From Mucilaginibacter xinganensis (GTDB lineage Bacteria > Bacteroidota > Bacteroidia > Sphingobacteriales > Sphingobacteriaceae): a stretch of 64,000 bases of DNA. The stretch spans positions 62,001 to 126,000 of the forward strand of contig JAMFSA010000029.1 of NCBI GenBank assembly GCA_026225055.1. Direction: 5' to 3'. Below are positions 18,761 to 27,003 of the stretch, piece by piece (within the stretch, counting starts at the first letter, position 1; the number at the start of each line of letters is the position of its first letter). The notes below the pieces were generated by a model that was not told the origin of the DNA, searched no databases, and saw nothing but the letters and a program-made list of their open reading frames with translations. The position numbers and the translations under genes were made by a program.

Positions 18761-19351
18761 TCAAGAAAGAAGAGTGAAGGTAGTTTCGGGTGGTTGCCCC
18801 TGAACGCAAATAGTGGTTTTGATAATATCGGAAAATGCGAAACTATGAGCCGCTTTTCCTTGCAGAGCAGATATTAACACATCATATTTTATAATATAAC
18901 CACATTCAAATTCGCTGATATTATTTTTAACCAATTGAGGGCGTGATTTTTTACCCGATGGGTTATCATTAACCTGTTTGGCATAAGTATTTTTTTCATA
19001 TATAATATGTGCCTTATCATGGTTGGGGATAACCATCAGGAACATAGTATCACGGGTCATTTTAAGTGCCGCATAGTTATAGCAGTTATCTTTAACCTTT
19101 ACCTGCCCGCTAACCGGTTTAAACTCATCCCAGCTTTGGAAATTATTCAGATGAACAGGGATCTTTACTTCAACCAATTCAGAGGATTTATAATGATTGT
19201 TATTGATCTGCTGGGTGATAGAAACATCAGACTCATAAATAAAATATTGAAACAACAGCTGGTAACCGCCCAAATTAAAAAGGAACAGCACAAGCATAGC
19301 AATTGCAAATATTTTTTTCAATGAAAAAGGTTTAATCAAAAATTGGCACAT
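18761..19351 (-). CDS. Unknown membrane-anchored protein
   Basis: Not recognised. The 196-residue protein has one N-terminal hydrophobic helix (about 13-36, KKIFAIAMLVLFLFNLGGYQ), then a hydrophilic, presumably periplasmic part with two cysteines in the second half (FECGYI and TTICVQGQPPE). It precedes the AhpD-fold operon by 134 bases on the same strand, so it may belong to the same regulon. The frame ends at a clear stop, and codon use looks like its neighbours. The ATG at 19351 gives a short N-tail before the helix. Confidence 0.7.
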   Translation of the reverse strand: MCQFLIKPFSLKKIFAIAMLVLFLFNLGGYQLLFQYFIYESDVSITQQINNNHYKSSELVEVKIPVHLNNFQSWDEFKPVSGQVKVKDNCYNYAALKMTRDTMFLMVIPNHDKAHIIYEKNTYAKQVNDNPSGKKSRPQLVKNNISEFECGYIIKYDVLISALQGKAAHSFAFSDIIKTTICVQGQPPETTFTLLS

Positions 19352-19550
19352 AAAAGTATCTAAATAATGGAAATTTCATCAATATCATTTTATCATTTAT
19401 AAATATTATTTTATCACCATTAAAAGAATGCAACTATATTATTTAATGATAAATATTATAGTTTTTAATAGAGGTTGGACGTTTGGAAAAGCAGATTCCC
19501 TACATTTTTAAAATGAGATTTTACTGACACAATTATATCTCATCGGTTTC

Positions 19551-19558
19551 TATATTTG
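19551..19558 (+). promoter_or_regulatory. -7 promoter element (TATATTTG) of the tetR-like gene
   Basis: Exact match to the Bacteroidota -7 element TAnnTTTG, 33 bases before the chosen ATG and overlapping the palindrome at 19557-19578 by two bases. No convincing -33 TTTG at the usual spacing. Confidence 0.6.
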
Positions 19559-19578
19559 TCTGACACAAAAGTCAGACA
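19557..19578. promoter_or_regulatory. Probable TetR operator (autoregulatory)
   Basis: Perfect inverted repeat with 8-base arms, TGTCTGAC and GTCAGACA, separated by ACAAAA. It covers the expected transcription start of the tetR-like gene. The half-site TGAC(A) recurs at 19524-19530 and 20198-20211. Confidence 0.7.
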
Positions 19579-19591
19579 TTTTAGTAAAACA

Positions 19592-20179
19592 ATGGCCGCC
19601 AGAGATACAGGTACTGAACAGATGATCAAAGACACTGCAAAACAAATTTTCTTTGCAGAAGGAAAGTTCAATGCCACTACCCAGGATATTGCGGAAGCTG
19701 CCGGTGTAAGCAGAACAGTTATCAATTATTACTTCCGTTCTAAGGATATCCTTTTTCAACAGGTATTCAGGGAAGCAATGACAGATACCGGGACAAGAAT
19801 GAACGAAGTGCTAGGCGCAGCGATGCCCTTTAAAAAGAAGGTTATTGCCTTTATTGATATGTTTACTACTGAGCTAACAAAGTATCCTTATAAAGAATCC
19901 TTTTTAATCAGCGAAATAAACACGCATGGCTTTAGCTTACCTACTAAAGATTCATCTCCCGGTATGCAGCAGTTTTTAAAGGAAGTGAAGCTGGCATCTG
20001 ATAATGGAGAAATAAAAAAAATTTTACCTATTAATTTCCTGATCAATATATTAGCACTGGTTGCTTATCCGTTATTAACCCGTCGACTATTTGAGCGCAC
20101 GCTTGAGCTTAGCGATACAAACTTTGAAAAACTAATGCAGGACAGAAAGAAAATGATAGTTGATATTTTATTTAATTAA
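19592..20179 (+). CDS. TetR-family transcriptional repressor
   Basis: Probable local repressor of the RND pump that follows. I chose the ATG at 19592 (MAARDTGTEQMIKD, 195 residues). A longer frame could begin at a TTG at 19556, but that codon lies inside the -7 box and would be upstream of the predicted transcript start. The HTH (about 20-60) reads TTQDIAEAAGVSRTVINYYFRSKDILF, written here as TTQDIAEAAGVSRT then VINYYF. The C-terminal ligand domain is all-helical and of family length. The gene is followed after 70 bases by the RND adaptor gene, with a second operator between. Confidence 0.92.
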   Translation: MAARDTGTEQMIKDTAKQIFFAEGKFNATTQDIAEAAGVSRTVINYYFRSKDILFQQVFREAMTDTGTRMNEVLGAAMPFKKKVIAFIDMFTTELTKYPYKESFLISEINTHGFSLPTKDSSPGMQQFLKEVKLASDNGEIKKILPINFLINILALVAYPLLTRRLFERTLELSDTNFEKLMQDRKKMIVDILFN

Positions 20180-20197
20180 ATTTTTTTGAACATAAAC

Positions 20198-20211
20198 TGA
20201 CACCGCTGTCA
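20198..20211. promoter_or_regulatory. Second TetR-type operator before the RND operon
   Basis: Inverted repeat TGACA-CCGC-TGTCA, sharing the TGACA half-site with the operator at 19557. It lies 38 bases before the adaptor start, well placed to repress the pump operon. Confidence 0.6.
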
Positions 20212-20249
20212 AACTTACAAGTCAACAAATACACATCAAACTAAAAACA

Positions 20250-21434
20250 ATGAATACAATGCCTCATAAAGTAAAGAAGATAAGTGTCGGCCTGGCCATG
20301 CTTAGTTCAGCAATAGTTGCGTTAAGTTCCTGCGGCGGCGGCGCGAGCCAAACTGCTAACACGCAACAACCGCCTGCAAATTACCAGGTATTTACGGTAA
20401 CACCACAGTCGGCTACATTACATACCAGCTACCCGGCAACAATGCAGGGCGAGCAAACAATTGATATTCGCCCCAAGGTGGATGGTTATGTTGAAAAGAT
20501 CTATGTTGATGAGGGCTCGGTAGTAAAGAAGGGCCAGTTGCTTTTTAAACTAAGCGCGCCTGAATACGAACAAACAGTTATCAATTCGGTTGCCGCTATC
20601 AATAGCGCAAAAGCCGATATCAATTCGGCAGAAATAGCGGTAAATAAAACCAAACCACTGGTTGAAAAAGGCATCATCTCTGAATACGAACTGCAAACAG
20701 ATCAAAATACACTTGATACTAAAAAAGCCGCTTTAGCACAAGCACAAGCCGCTTTGGCTACCGCAAAAGTAAACTTGGGTTATACTTACGTTAACAGCCC
20801 GGTAGATGGTGTTGTAGGTTCAATACCCTATCGATTAGGCAGCCTGATCACCAGTGCAACTGCCAGCCCGTTAACAACCGTTGCTAATATTGGTAAAGTA
20901 TACGCGTACTTCTCCCTGAATGAAAAACAATTATTGGAGTTCTCCCGCTCGGTGAAAGGCAGCACATTAGATGAAAAGCTTAAAAACACTCCTGATGTAA
21001 ATTTGACCCTTGCTGACGGTTCTTCCTACCCCGAAAAAGGCCGTTTAGAAACCATTAGTGGTGTATTGAATACGACTACAGGTTCAGCAAGCTTCAGGGC
21101 TGCATTCCCTAACCCGGTACACCTGTTAAGGAGCGGAAGCTCGGGTAATGTTGATATTCCGCAGGCATTAACCGGCGCTATCCTGGTGCCGCAAAGATCT
21201 GCCTATGAATTACAGGGCAAATATTTTGTATACGTACTGGATGATAACAACCTGGTAAAAAATCAGGAAATACAGGTAATGGAACTAACCGCAGGCCAGT
21301 ACTATGTAGTTACCGGCGGTTTAAAAGCAGGTGATAAAGTAGTTTATGATGGTACAATCTCCTTAAAAGAGTCAACCAAAATTGCCCCGCAAACCATGAG
21401 TGCCGATAAGGTTTACCAGGATCTAAAAAACTAA
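20250..21434 (+). CDS. RND efflux periplasmic adaptor lipoprotein (AcrA/MexA type)
   Basis: Periplasmic membrane-fusion protein of a tripartite RND pump, 394 residues. The signal peptide ends in a lipobox (ALSSC, Cys about 28). Domains in order: beta-barrel/MP start (QGEQTIDIRPKVDGYVEKIYV), first lipoyl half (VKKGQLLFKLSAPEYEQ), helical hairpin (about 100-175), second lipoyl half (TYVNSPVDGVVGSIPYRLG), beta-barrel (KVYAYFSLNEKQLLEF) and C-terminal MP domain. It is the first gene of the pump operon, and the permease gene starts 4 bases after its stop. Regulated by the upstream TetR protein by inference. Confidence 0.95.
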   Translation: MNTMPHKVKKISVGLAMLSSAIVALSSCGGGASQTANTQQPPANYQVFTVTPQSATLHTSYPATMQGEQTIDIRPKVDGYVEKIYVDEGSVVKKGQLLFKLSAPEYEQTVINSVAAINSAKADINSAEIAVNKTKPLVEKGIISEYELQTDQNTLDTKKAALAQAQAALATAKVNLGYTYVNSPVDGVVGSIPYRLGSLITSATASPLTTVANIGKVYAYFSLNEKQLLEFSRSVKGSTLDEKLKNTPDVNLTLADGSSYPEKGRLETISGVLNTTTGSASFRAAFPNPVHLLRSGSSGNVDIPQALTGAILVPQRSAYELQGKYFVYVLDDNNLVKNQEIQVMELTAGQYYVVTGGLKAGDKVVYDGTISLKESTKIAPQTMSADKVYQDLKN

Positions 21435-21438
21435 AAAG

Positions 21439-24400
21439 ATGATCAAGACATTTATACAAAGGCCGGTATTATCAACCGTTATATCGGTTATACTGGTAAT
21501 ATTGGGTATCATCGGGCTTATTGAGCTGCCGATAACCCAATATCCTGATATTGCTCCCCCTACTGTTGTTGTTTCCGCCAGTTACTCAGGTGCTAACGCC
21601 GATGTGGTGCTGACCAGCGTTATCGTTCCTTTAGAAGAACAGATAAATGGTGTGGAAGGCATGACCTACATGACCTCAACCGCAGCTAACGACGGATCAG
21701 CCACCATTACTATTTATTTTGCTTTGGGTACTAACCCCGATATTGCTGCTGTAAACGTGCAGAACCGCGTTTCGAAGGCTTCACCTTTGCTCCCTGCAGA
21801 AGTTACCCAGGCGGGTGTAACCACACAGAAACAACAAAGTAGCGACATCATGATCTTTTCATTGTCGAGCACCAATAAATCATACGATCAAACTTTTCTA
21901 CAGAACTACGCCAACATTAATTTGCTGCCGCAGATAAAACGTATAAACGGTGTAGGTGATGCCTCAGCTTTCGGCAGTAAAGATTACTCTATGCGTATTT
22001 GGCTGAAACCAAGCGTAATGGCAGCTTATCATTTAATACCTGATGATATAAACACCGCCCTTGCTGAGCAAAACGTTGACGCGGCACCGGGAAAGATTGG
22101 CGAAAACAGTAATCAATCTTACCAGTACACGCTTAAATACAAGGGCCGCTTAAAATCTGTAGCCGATTTTGAAAACATTGTAATCAAATCAACCAGTAGC
22201 GGGCAAACCTTGCTGTTAAAAGATGTAGCACGCCTGGAATTGGGTTCGCTTGATTATACCAGTTATACTACAACTGACGGTAACCCTTCAATCGGTATAG
22301 CTATTTCACAGGTAGCCGGTTCAAATGCACATTCATTGATACAGCAATGCGAGGCTACTATTGCCACTGCCTCCAAATCTTTTCCACCGGGAGTAAAATA
22401 TACCTCCTTGCTGAATGCTAATGACTTTTTAGATGAATCCATCGCGAAAGTTATTCATACGTTGGTTGAGGCGTTTATCCTGGTATTTATAGTGGTATTC
22501 GTGTTCCTGCAAGATTTCCGTTCAACACTGATCCCGGCAATCGCTGTTCCGGTAGCAATTATTGGTACATTCTTCTTCCTTAATCTATTTGGCTTTACCA
22601 TCAACTTGTTAACACTGTTCGCTATGGTATTGGCTATTGGTATTGTGGTTGATGATGCGATAGTCGTCGTCGAGGCGGTGCACGCCAAGCTGGATCAGGG
22701 TGCCAAATCGGGCAAGGAAGCATCTATAAGCGCCATGCGCGATATTAGCGGGGCCATCGTTTCAATTACATTGGTAATGGCCGCGGTATTTATTCCGGTA
22801 TCATTTATCTCCGGATCATCGGGCGTATTTTACAAACAGTTTGGTTTAACACTGGCCATTGCCATTATTATTTCGGCAGTTAACGCCTTAACCTTGAGCC
22901 CGGCACTTTGCGCCCTGTTCTTAAAGCCGCATCCCGAAGGTGAACATAAGGATTCAAGCCTTATTCAGCGATTCTATACAGCGTTTAATACTGGCTTTGA
23001 ATCGGTAACCGGCAAATACAAACGCTCGGTACATTTTCTTATAGGGAAGAAATGGCTCGCCGGACTGATCATTTTAATTTTTGCCGGTATTTTTTACTTC
23101 CTGATAAAAACAACTGCAACAGGCTTTGTGCCAAATGAGGATCAAGGGGTGTTGTTTGCCAATATCAGCTTACCGGTAGGCTCCTCACTGGAAAGAAGTA
23201 CCGCAGTTGCCAAACAGGTTGAAGGCATCATTAAATCATTGCCGGAGGTTGAATCAACCTTAACCATTACCGGGCAAAGCTTTATTGCCGGTGCGGGTGG
23301 TTCTTACGCCATGGTTGTAATCAAATTAAAACCATGGGATAAGCGTACCGGGAAAGGTGAGGATATTAATAGTGTAACCGGGCAACTCTTCGGCATGACG
23401 TCGGGCATTAAAAATGCGCAGGTGATATTTTTTGCCCCTCCTACTTTACAAGGTTTCGGCTTAAACGCCGGCTTTGAGTTTCAACTGCAGGACAAGACCG
23501 GCGGCGATATCAATAAGTTTAACGATGTGAGCGCTAAATTCCTTGCCGCGCTTGCCAAACATAAGGAAATTCAATACGCTACTACATCGTTCAACACCAA
23601 CTTCCCGCAATACATGATCAATGTAAATGTGGCTAAGTGCCACCAGGCAGGTGTTACCGTAAATACAGTATTAAGTACGCTTGAAGGTTATTATGGCGGT
23701 GTATATGCTTCAAATTTTAACGAGTTTGGAAAGCAGTACCGTGTAATGATACAGGCCGATGCCATCTATCGTGCCAACGCCGCAAGTTTAAATGATATTT
23801 ATGTACGAAGCGACAGCACCAGCGCCATGGCGCCGATATCGGAATTTGTAACACTTACCAAGGTTTATGGGCCGCAATCTATCAACAGGTTTAACCTCTA
23901 TACCTCCATTGATATTCAGGGCGCGCCAAATGCCGGTTATAGTTCGGGCGATGCTATTAAGGTTATTAATGAAGTAGCTGCACAAACCCTTCCTGTTGGT
24001 TACGGGTTTGAATATGCCGGTATTACCCGTGAGGAGATTGCGGGCGGCAGCCAAAGCGTTTACATATTTATACTCTGTCTTATTTTCGTTTACTTCCTGC
24101 TTAGCGCACAGTATGAAAGTTATATATTGCCATTTGCGGTTCTGCTATCGTTACCTGTGGGATTGGCAGGGGCTTTCATCTTCGCGAAAATATTTGGTGT
24201 GCAAAATAATATCTACTTGCAGATCACACTGATCATGCTCATCGGTTTATTAGCCAAAAACGCTATCCTGATAGTTGAATTTGCGGTAACCCGCAGGCGG
24301 CACGGCTTAACGCTGGTTGATGCAGCCATTGAAGGTGCAACCGCAAGGCTTCGCCCTATATTGATGACTTCATTTGCCTTTATCCTGGGTCTGCTTCCGT

Positions 24401-24591
24401 TGATGCTGTCATCAGGTGCTGGCGCAGTGGGTAACAAGTCTATAGGTACAGGTGCTGTGGGTGGCATGCTCATCGGTACGCTGTTTGGTGTTTTTGTGAT
24501 CCCGGTATTATTTATCGTTTTCCAGTCATTACAGGAAAGGATCAGCGGCAAACCGGAACCTGAAGAATCTGAAGAACCGGTAATCAACTAA
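21439..24591 (+). CDS. RND multidrug efflux permease (HAE1, AcrB/MexB type)
   Basis: Proton-driven inner-membrane pump, 1050 residues, the normal HAE1 length. It starts MIKTFIQRPVLSTVISVILV, as in AcrB relatives. The TM4 proton-relay pair DD is present in IGIVVDDAIVVVEAV. The second repeat begins near KKWLAGLII, with the typical FVPNEDQGVLF block. The TM10 region carries LLAKNAILIVEFA with the conserved relay lysine. It ends in an acidic tail (PEPEESEEP). Hydrophobic drugs, dyes or detergents are the usual substrates of the family. The order adaptor, permease, outer-membrane channel makes a self-contained pump. Confidence 0.96.
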   Translation: MIKTFIQRPVLSTVISVILVILGIIGLIELPITQYPDIAPPTVVVSASYSGANADVVLTSVIVPLEEQINGVEGMTYMTSTAANDGSATITIYFALGTNPDIAAVNVQNRVSKASPLLPAEVTQAGVTTQKQQSSDIMIFSLSSTNKSYDQTFLQNYANINLLPQIKRINGVGDASAFGSKDYSMRIWLKPSVMAAYHLIPDDINTALAEQNVDAAPGKIGENSNQSYQYTLKYKGRLKSVADFENIVIKSTSSGQTLLLKDVARLELGSLDYTSYTTTDGNPSIGIAISQVAGSNAHSLIQQCEATIATASKSFPPGVKYTSLLNANDFLDESIAKVIHTLVEAFILVFIVVFVFLQDFRSTLIPAIAVPVAIIGTFFFLNLFGFTINLLTLFAMVLAIGIVVDDAIVVVEAVHAKLDQGAKSGKEASISAMRDISGAIVSITLVMAAVFIPVSFISGSSGVFYKQFGLTLAIAIIISAVNALTLSPALCALFLKPHPEGEHKDSSLIQRFYTAFNTGFESVTGKYKRSVHFLIGKKWLAGLIILIFAGIFYFLIKTTATGFVPNEDQGVLFANISLPVGSSLERSTAVAKQVEGIIKSLPEVESTLTITGQSFIAGAGGSYAMVVIKLKPWDKRTGKGEDINSVTGQLFGMTSGIKNAQVIFFAPPTLQGFGLNAGFEFQLQDKTGGDINKFNDVSAKFLAALAKHKEIQYATTSFNTNFPQYMINVNVAKCHQAGVTVNTVLSTLEGYYGGVYASNFNEFGKQYRVMIQADAIYRANAASLNDIYVRSDSTSAMAPISEFVTLTKVYGPQSINRFNLYTSIDIQGAPNAGYSSGDAIKVINEVAAQTLPVGYGFEYAGITREEIAGGSQSVYIFILCLIFVYFLLSAQYESYILPFAVLLSLPVGLAGAFIFAKIFGVQNNIYLQITLIMLIGLLAKNAILIVEFAVTRRRHGLTLVDAAIEGATARLRPILMTSFAFILGLLPLMLSSGAGAVGNKSIGTGAVGGMLIGTLFGVFVIPVLFIVFQSLQERISGKPEPEESEEPVIN

Positions 24592-24614
24592 ATTTTAAGA
24601 TTAAGTTTAATCCA

Positions 24615-26012
24615 ATGAAAACAAGATATTTTTTATTAGCCGCGGCCGGATTGCTTATGGTAGCATCATGCAAAGTATCGCAGCAATATAAGCGACCAAA
24701 TGTAACGGCCGACAATTTATACCGCGATAGCTCGGCAACAGACACCAATTCAATGGCTAACCTGCCGTGGCGCTCGTTATTTTCTGATACCGTATTGCAA
24801 AACCTAATACAGGAAGGCATCAGTAATAACCTGAACCTGAGAACAGCCGTATTAAAAATAGCTGAAGCCAATGCAACGCTTAAAGAAGCTAAAGCTGCAT
24901 ACTTCCCTACTTTAAGCGCGGGTGCAACAGTTACCAAAGCGAAAGCATCGCAGTCAGCACAAACTTTTCCAGCCGGGTTAGGTATCGACTTAAACAGTAC
25001 AACCTACCAGGCACAGCTAAGCGCAAGCTGGACTGTAAATGTGTGGGGCCAGCTAAGTAGTTTAAAACGCCAGGCAGTAGCCCAGTTTTTAGAGAGCGAT
25101 GCCTCAAAACGGGCTGTACAAACAGCGTTGGTAGCAAGTATTGCTAATGATTACTATACATTACTATCTTACGATCAGCAGTTGGCTATAACACAGCAAA
25201 CGGTGAAGAACGATATTCAGGATGTGGAAACCAATAAGTCGCTATTAAAAGCTGATGTGGTTACCGGTGCCGCTGTAGTGCAAAGTGAGGCAAACCGGTA
25301 TGCGGCAGAAATCACTATTCCTGATCTGGAAGCGAATATAAGGCAAACAGAAAATGCCTTGTGTATTTTACTCGGTCGCGGGCCGGGGCCGATTAAGCGC
25401 CTGACCATTGGAGAGCAAGCGCCTGTTGAAACACTAAATACAGGCCTTTCAACACAATTATTAAAAAACAGGCCTGATATACAACAATCGGAATTTGCTT
25501 TTATGGCGGCTTTTGAGAATACTAATGTTGCGCATTCTTATTTTTATCCAACACTTACTATAACCGCAGAGGGCGGCCTGTCAACGTTGCAATTAAAAGA
25601 TCTATTCAACAACTCTATCTTCTACAATTTAGTGGGTGGATTAACCCAGCCCATATTTAACCAGGGACAGAATAAAGCCCGTTATCGTATAGCCAAGGCC
25701 CAGCAACTGGAAGCTTTTAATACCTATCAGCAAAGTATTTTAACTGCCGGACAGGAAGTAGCCAACGACTTATTCTCCTACAAACAGGCATTAAAGAAAG
25801 CCGAATTAAGGAAGAAAGAACTGGATGCATTGGAGAAATCCGTAGATTATACCAAGCAATTATTAACATATAGCTCGGCTACAAATTATACGGATGTATT
25901 AACATCTGAACAAAGCTTATTGGCAGCGCAATTAGCCGGGGTAAGTGATAAGTTACAACAATTACAAGCAGTAGTTAATTTATATACGGATTTAGGCGGA
26001 GGATGGAAATAA
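24615..26012 (+). CDS. RND outer-membrane channel lipoprotein (OprM/NodT family)
   Basis: Outer-membrane exit duct of the pump, 465 residues. The signal peptide ends in a lipobox (MVASC, Cys about 19), followed by KVSQQYKRP, typical of NodT lipoproteins. Two OEP repeats are visible: the first with LPWRSLFSDTVLQNLIQEG and the second after PVETLNTGLSTQLLKNRPDIQQSE, which is the usual RPDI block. It starts 23 bases after the permease gene and closes the operon. The long terminator at 26089-26143 follows. Confidence 0.95.
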   Translation: MKTRYFLLAAAGLLMVASCKVSQQYKRPNVTADNLYRDSSATDTNSMANLPWRSLFSDTVLQNLIQEGISNNLNLRTAVLKIAEANATLKEAKAAYFPTLSAGATVTKAKASQSAQTFPAGLGIDLNSTTYQAQLSASWTVNVWGQLSSLKRQAVAQFLESDASKRAVQTALVASIANDYYTLLSYDQQLAITQQTVKNDIQDVETNKSLLKADVVTGAAVVQSEANRYAAEITIPDLEANIRQTENALCILLGRGPGPIKRLTIGEQAPVETLNTGLSTQLLKNRPDIQQSEFAFMAAFENTNVAHSYFYPTLTITAEGGLSTLQLKDLFNNSIFYNLVGGLTQPIFNQGQNKARYRIAKAQQLEAFNTYQQSILTAGQEVANDLFSYKQALKKAELRKKELDALEKSVDYTKQLLTYSSATNYTDVLTSEQSLLAAQLAGVSDKLQQLQAVVNLYTDLGGGWK

Positions 26013-26088
26013 CTGAAACAGGTTTCCCGTTTATTTCAAGCCTAACGGCACATTGGTCACGGATTAGTGTAAAGATATAGCTCAATTT

Positions 26089-26143
26089 ATAGTTCAATAA
26101 AAAGCCCTTCAATATAACATTGAAGGGCTTTTTATTGAACTAT
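26089..26143. terminator. Bidirectional terminator with 25-base perfect arms
   Basis: Perfect inverted repeat: arms 26089-26113 and 26119-26143 around the loop ATAAC. The core GCCCTTCAAT/ATTGAAGGGC is flanked by A- and T-runs on both sides, so it can act in either direction. It sits between the convergent RND operon (ending 26012) and the DUF4249 gene (ending 26215). Nothing else is visible in 26013-26214. Confidence 0.92.
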
Positions 26144-26214
26144 CGTAGTATTTTAGGGGAAACCGGACAACATGGTGCCTACAATTCTAACGAGGTAAAT
26201 ACAGTACAAGCCTT

Positions 26215-27003
26215 CTATAAAAATGCAAAACTAACCGTATCGGCTTGCATAGCGGTAAATATCCCCACACCATTAATAACATTTGTAGGTGTGTTTAACA
26301 GGTTTTGCGAGTTTGCACCGCTGGCATTGCTTTTTAGCAAGTTAATGTATTCTTGATTAACAGAATAAAGCAACACCTGGTAACGCCCGTAGTAGGGAAA
26401 TATTGAGGGTAATACATAGTATACTGACCGCTGCTTTGTATCCTCCTCAAAATTGGTTGACCCGTTATAAAAAGAGTTAACAGGGAATGATGCCCCATCA
26501 AGGCCTATAAATACCAGTACATGGTTAAGCGAATCGGGATTTTGCCAGGTGAACCTGTTTATTGTATCTCTGGTAGTTGCGTCAGTTGAAGTATAATCCA
26601 CCGAAGTAAATTGCGTAGCGAAACCTTGTGGTTTTGCAGGCATAACTGTTTTTGCTGAAATAGTTACGCTATTATAAACAAAAGACAGCGCATAGGTCTT
26701 CCCGGAAACCAGGAAGGTACTATCGGCATAGGTATAAATACCTTTAGCTGTTTCGGTAAGGTTTACAATGGTGGTACCGTCAGAAACAGTTGGTTTAAGG
26801 CCTGTAAGCGCAGGTCCATATTTTTCGGTATCTGTAAGTGTTTTTTGGGTGTATAGCCTCACTGTTAATACTTTGCCGGCAACAAGATAGGATTGTACTA
26901 CCGGCTTACCGGTGGACGATTGACTATCCTTTTTACAGGAACCCAGTAAAATTACAGGCAGTATTGCTGCCCAACTCATCCGTTTAACTAAATAATAAAT
27001 CAT
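26215..27003 (-). CDS. DUF4249-family lipoprotein
   Basis: Outer-membrane-associated lipoprotein of unknown role that typically accompanies a TonB receptor in Bacteroidota. I chose the ATG at 27003, which overlaps the receptor stop as ATGA (262 residues); an ATG two codons upstream is also possible. The signal peptide ends in the lipobox LLGSC followed by KKD. The rest is beta-rich, with Ig-like features such as KGIYTYADSTFLVSGKTYAL and a partner-type block RFTWQNPDSLNHVLVF. It is short for the family but has no sign of truncation. The overlap implies translational coupling to the receptor, so the pair probably works as one uptake complex. Confidence 0.82.
   Translation of the reverse strand: MIYYLVKRMSWAAILPVILLGSCKKDSQSSTGKPVVQSYLVAGKVLTVRLYTQKTLTDTEKYGPALTGLKPTVSDGTTIVNLTETAKGIYTYADSTFLVSGKTYALSFVYNSVTISAKTVMPAKPQGFATQFTSVDYTSTDATTRDTINRFTWQNPDSLNHVLVFIGLDGASFPVNSFYNGSTNFEEDTKQRSVYYVLPSIFPYYGRYQVLLYSVNQEYINLLKSNASGANSQNLLNTPTNVINGVGIFTAMQADTVSFAFL

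Noticed and set aside
19556-19591. TTG start extending the TetR protein by 12 residues
   Set aside because: It would lie within the -7 box and operator, upstream of the predicted transcript start.
24213-24587. 124-codon minus-strand frame inside the RND permease gene
   Set aside because: Antisense to conserved TM segments of the permease; no promoter and no recognisable domain.
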